DNA of 59,794 nucleotides from JAUVZF01 sp964539385. Lineage in GTDB: Bacteria; Planctomycetota; Phycisphaerae; FEN-1346. The translations under genes and the position numbers were made by a program. The notes beneath the pieces were generated by a model that saw nothing but the letters and a program-made list of their open reading frames with translations, was not told the DNA's origin and searched no databases. Where the stretch lies: the NCBI GenBank assembly GCA_964539385.1, contig CAZIJC010000010.1, positions 1 to 59,794 on the forward strand. Reading direction: 5' to 3'. Positions 58,040 to 59,794 of this stretch are shown in pieces (position 1 is the first letter of the stretch; each line of letters begins with the position of its first letter).

Positions 58040-59748
58040 TGCCTACGCGACGCGCCCGCCTCCCCTTGCCGGCCGTTCTCCCGGCCCTTGCGATAGTTGC
58101 CCTCCTGACGGGATGCGGGGCCTGGCACGACGAGCGGAAAGCGACGTTCGGCTTCAACTTTCCGCCGCCGGCGCCGGATGAGGGACCATCGGCCATCGTC
58201 TTCTTCGTGGACGGCGTGAACCGCGACGTGTTCGACCGGATGCTGGCCGACGGCCGCCTGCCGATGCTCCAGAAGTACTTCGTCGAGCGCGGCCTGTACT
58301 GCGAGCGGTGCGTCGCGAACGTGCCGAGCGTCACGCTGGCGAACGAGACGTCGTTCGTCACGGGCCTGTTCGTCGGCCGCCATGGCATCACGGGCATCAA
58401 CTGGTTCGACCGCAACCGCTTGTTCTGGCGCGACTACGAGGAGGTCAACCAGAAAAACACGGTCGATGGGGACTACACGGCGCCGACGATCTTCGAGCGG
58501 CTCTCGGACGCGACGACGATGAGCCTGTTCTTCCAGGCCCATCGCGGGGCGACGAAGTTCGTCGAGAACTGGACGAGCGCCGGCCCGCCGTACTTCTTCG
58601 GCTGGTACGGCCTGGTGGACCGCATATCGCTGTGGCGGTTCGACATCGTGGCGCACGTGGCCAAGGCCCGGGACGCGTTCCCGAAGTTCATCATCGCCTA
58701 CGTCCTCATGCCCGACATGGTGGCCTATCGCTCGGGTGTCTCGTCGCCCGACTACGAGCAGGCCCTCGAACACACCGACGCGCACATCGGCCGCGTCCTG
58801 AGGGACCTCGAGACGGCCGGCAGGCTTCAGAACACCGTCATCGTTCTGGTCTCCGACCACGGCATGACCGACGTGACCCGCCACTGGCCTATCGAGAAGT
58901 TCCTGCGCGACGAGGTGCGGCTGAGCATGCCCGAGCACGCCTTCGCCGACGACATCCGATTCGAGTTCCGCCTGGCCTACTACCGCAAGTTCTCGTGCGT
59001 CCTTGCCGGCTCCGGCGACCGGTACTGGGCCCTCTACCTGCGCAAGCCGCGCGCCGGCGCGGGAGAAGGCGCGAAGCCCGACTTCGAGAACTGGCTCGCG
59101 CGACCCTCGGCCGACGACCTGCGCGCCTACCCGACGCGCGACGGTCGCCGCGTGGACCTCATCCGGCGCCTCCGCGACGCCGAGGCCGTGGACGTGGTCG
59201 CCTACCGGCCCGGGCCGAACCGCGTGCATCTCGTCACGAAACGGGGCATGGCGGAACTGGCGCGGGCCTCGCGCGACAGCCGCGACGTGTCGCTGCGTAT
59301 CCTCAAGGGCGACGATCCGTTGGGCTATTCATCCGTCCTGCCGCCCGAGATGGTGCTCGGCAGACCGCACAGCCCGCAGGCCTGGCTCCAGGCGACCGCC
59401 GACACGCCGTATCCCGACCTGGTGCCGCAAATCATGGCCTACTTCGACGCCCCGCGCGCCGGCGACATCGCCGTCTTCGCGGCCCCCGGATGGGACTTCT
59501 CGAACAAGCACAAGGCGGGACACGGCGGCGTGCGGCCGGTGGACATGTTCACCGTATTGCTGATGGCCGGCCCGGGCGTACCGCACCAGCGGCGAAGTGA
59601 AGCCGTCCGGGCGGTAGACGTGGTGCCGACGCTGCTCGACCTGCTCGGGCGGCCCGTGCCGACCGACATCGACGGGCGGAGTATCCTCCGCAAGCACGTA
59701 GGCCGCGGCGCGCCGCGGCCTACCTCTTCGCAACCGAGCGGTTACTGA
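58039..59748 (+). CDS. Alkaline-phosphatase-superfamily lipoprotein 2
   Basis: A 569-residue putative lipoprotein (VALLTGCGAW). The phosphodiesterase/nucleotide-pyrophosphatase landmarks are intact: FFVDGVNRDVF (metal Asp), NVPSVTLANETSFVTG (candidate Thr nucleophile), LVSDHGMTDVT (metal Asp-His) and HKAGHGG (metal His). The C-terminal part contains a family-typical RAVDVVPTLLDLLG, which also occurs in sulfatases and choline/ethanolamine phosphotransferases. GTG start at 58039 overlaps the previous stop, so the two lipoproteins are made together. Confidence 0.83.
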   Translation: MPTRRARLPLPAVLPALAIVALLTGCGAWHDERKATFGFNFPPPAPDEGPSAIVFFVDGVNRDVFDRMLADGRLPMLQKYFVERGLYCERCVANVPSVTLANETSFVTGLFVGRHGITGINWFDRNRLFWRDYEEVNQKNTVDGDYTAPTIFERLSDATTMSLFFQAHRGATKFVENWTSAGPPYFFGWYGLVDRISLWRFDIVAHVAKARDAFPKFIIAYVLMPDMVAYRSGVSSPDYEQALEHTDAHIGRVLRDLETAGRLQNTVIVLVSDHGMTDVTRHWPIEKFLRDEVRLSMPEHAFADDIRFEFRLAYYRKFSCVLAGSGDRYWALYLRKPRAGAGEGAKPDFENWLARPSADDLRAYPTRDGRRVDLIRRLRDAEAVDVVAYRPGPNRVHLVTKRGMAELARASRDSRDVSLRILKGDDPLGYSSVLPPEMVLGRPHSPQAWLQATADTPYPDLVPQIMAYFDAPRAGDIAVFAAPGWDFSNKHKAGHGGVRPVDMFTVLLMAGPGVPHQRRSEAVRAVDVVPTLLDLLGRPVPTDIDGRSILRKHVGRGAPRPTSSQPSGY

Positions 59749-59794
59749 GCCAAGTAAAAGTAATGTCCTACAGGTTACTTGAACCTGAATGGCA

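Overview
The window is a GC-rich chromosomal segment that reads as a Planctomycetota bacterium, probably of the Phycisphaerae side (inference). Three things point there: type II-pseudopilin-like proteins with a GVTLTE or GFTLLE leader, a secreted HzsA-related protein with CxxCH haem motifs, and several large secreted polysaccharide-linked proteins. Short GC-rich palindromic repeats are scattered between housekeeping genes. Starts are mixed ATG/GTG/TTG, many genes have a clear Shine-Dalgarno sequence, and several sigma70-type promoters (TTGNNN, 16-17 nt, TANNNT) can be read by eye. No rRNA, CRISPR array, intact transposase or intact phage gene was seen.

Layout. 0-5 kb: MATE exporter, riboflavin synthase, pdxA, and a four-gene toxin-antitoxin operon (hicB-hicA-mntA-hepT). 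5-14 kb: rsmA, a nucleoside-sugar-type SDR, two pseudopilins, a PilZ protein, a kinase-like protein coupled to a GltS-like transporter, tRNA-Leu(GAG), a methyltransferase coupled to a RidA protein. 14-20 kb: 2-hydroxyacid dehydrogenase, a composite secreted protein (five-bladed propeller, SGNH-like domain, ExbD-like tail), aconitase, a tiny antisense-oriented transcription unit encoding a 24-residue hydrophobic peptide, NifU-like scaffold and a 2[4Fe-4S] ferredoxin. 20-25 kb: DHH phosphoesterase and the translation operon rpsB-tsf-pyrH-frr. 25-32 kb (minus strand): pyruvate dehydrogenase genes pdhA, pdhB, pdhC with a secreted 39-residue-repeat protein wedged between pdhA and pdhB, then nnrD and larB. 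32-37 kb (minus): two phosphate-uptake pairs (Pit with its DUF47 partner; Na/Pi cotransporter with a PhoU-like partner). 37-39.4 kb: tsaD and an S41 protease.

39.5-46.1 kb is a mosaic accessory region. It holds one intact large secreted HEAT-repeat protein amid gene fragments: a truncated repeat protein, a decayed heparinase-like gene, three copies of one short coding block, a tyrosine-recombinase scrap, and tRNA-Leu(UAA). 46-53 kb has an OPT-family transporter, a sialidase-like BNR protein and the HzsA-related cytochrome-like protein. 53-59.8 kb has a CpaF-type secretion ATPase, tRNA-Cys, an arsenate reductase, tRNA-Leu(CAG), a secreted archaemetzincin-like protease and two overlapping alkaline-phosphatase-superfamily lipoproteins.

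The strongest leads for something undescribed are the self-contained 24-residue-peptide transcription unit at 19.25-19.46 kb, the tandem-repeat protein inside the pyruvate dehydrogenase cluster, the composite propeller/SGNH/ExbD protein with its decayed sister fragment, and the three families of palindromic repeats, one copy of which is translated as part of a prepilin leader. All functions are by inspection only; no database search was possible.
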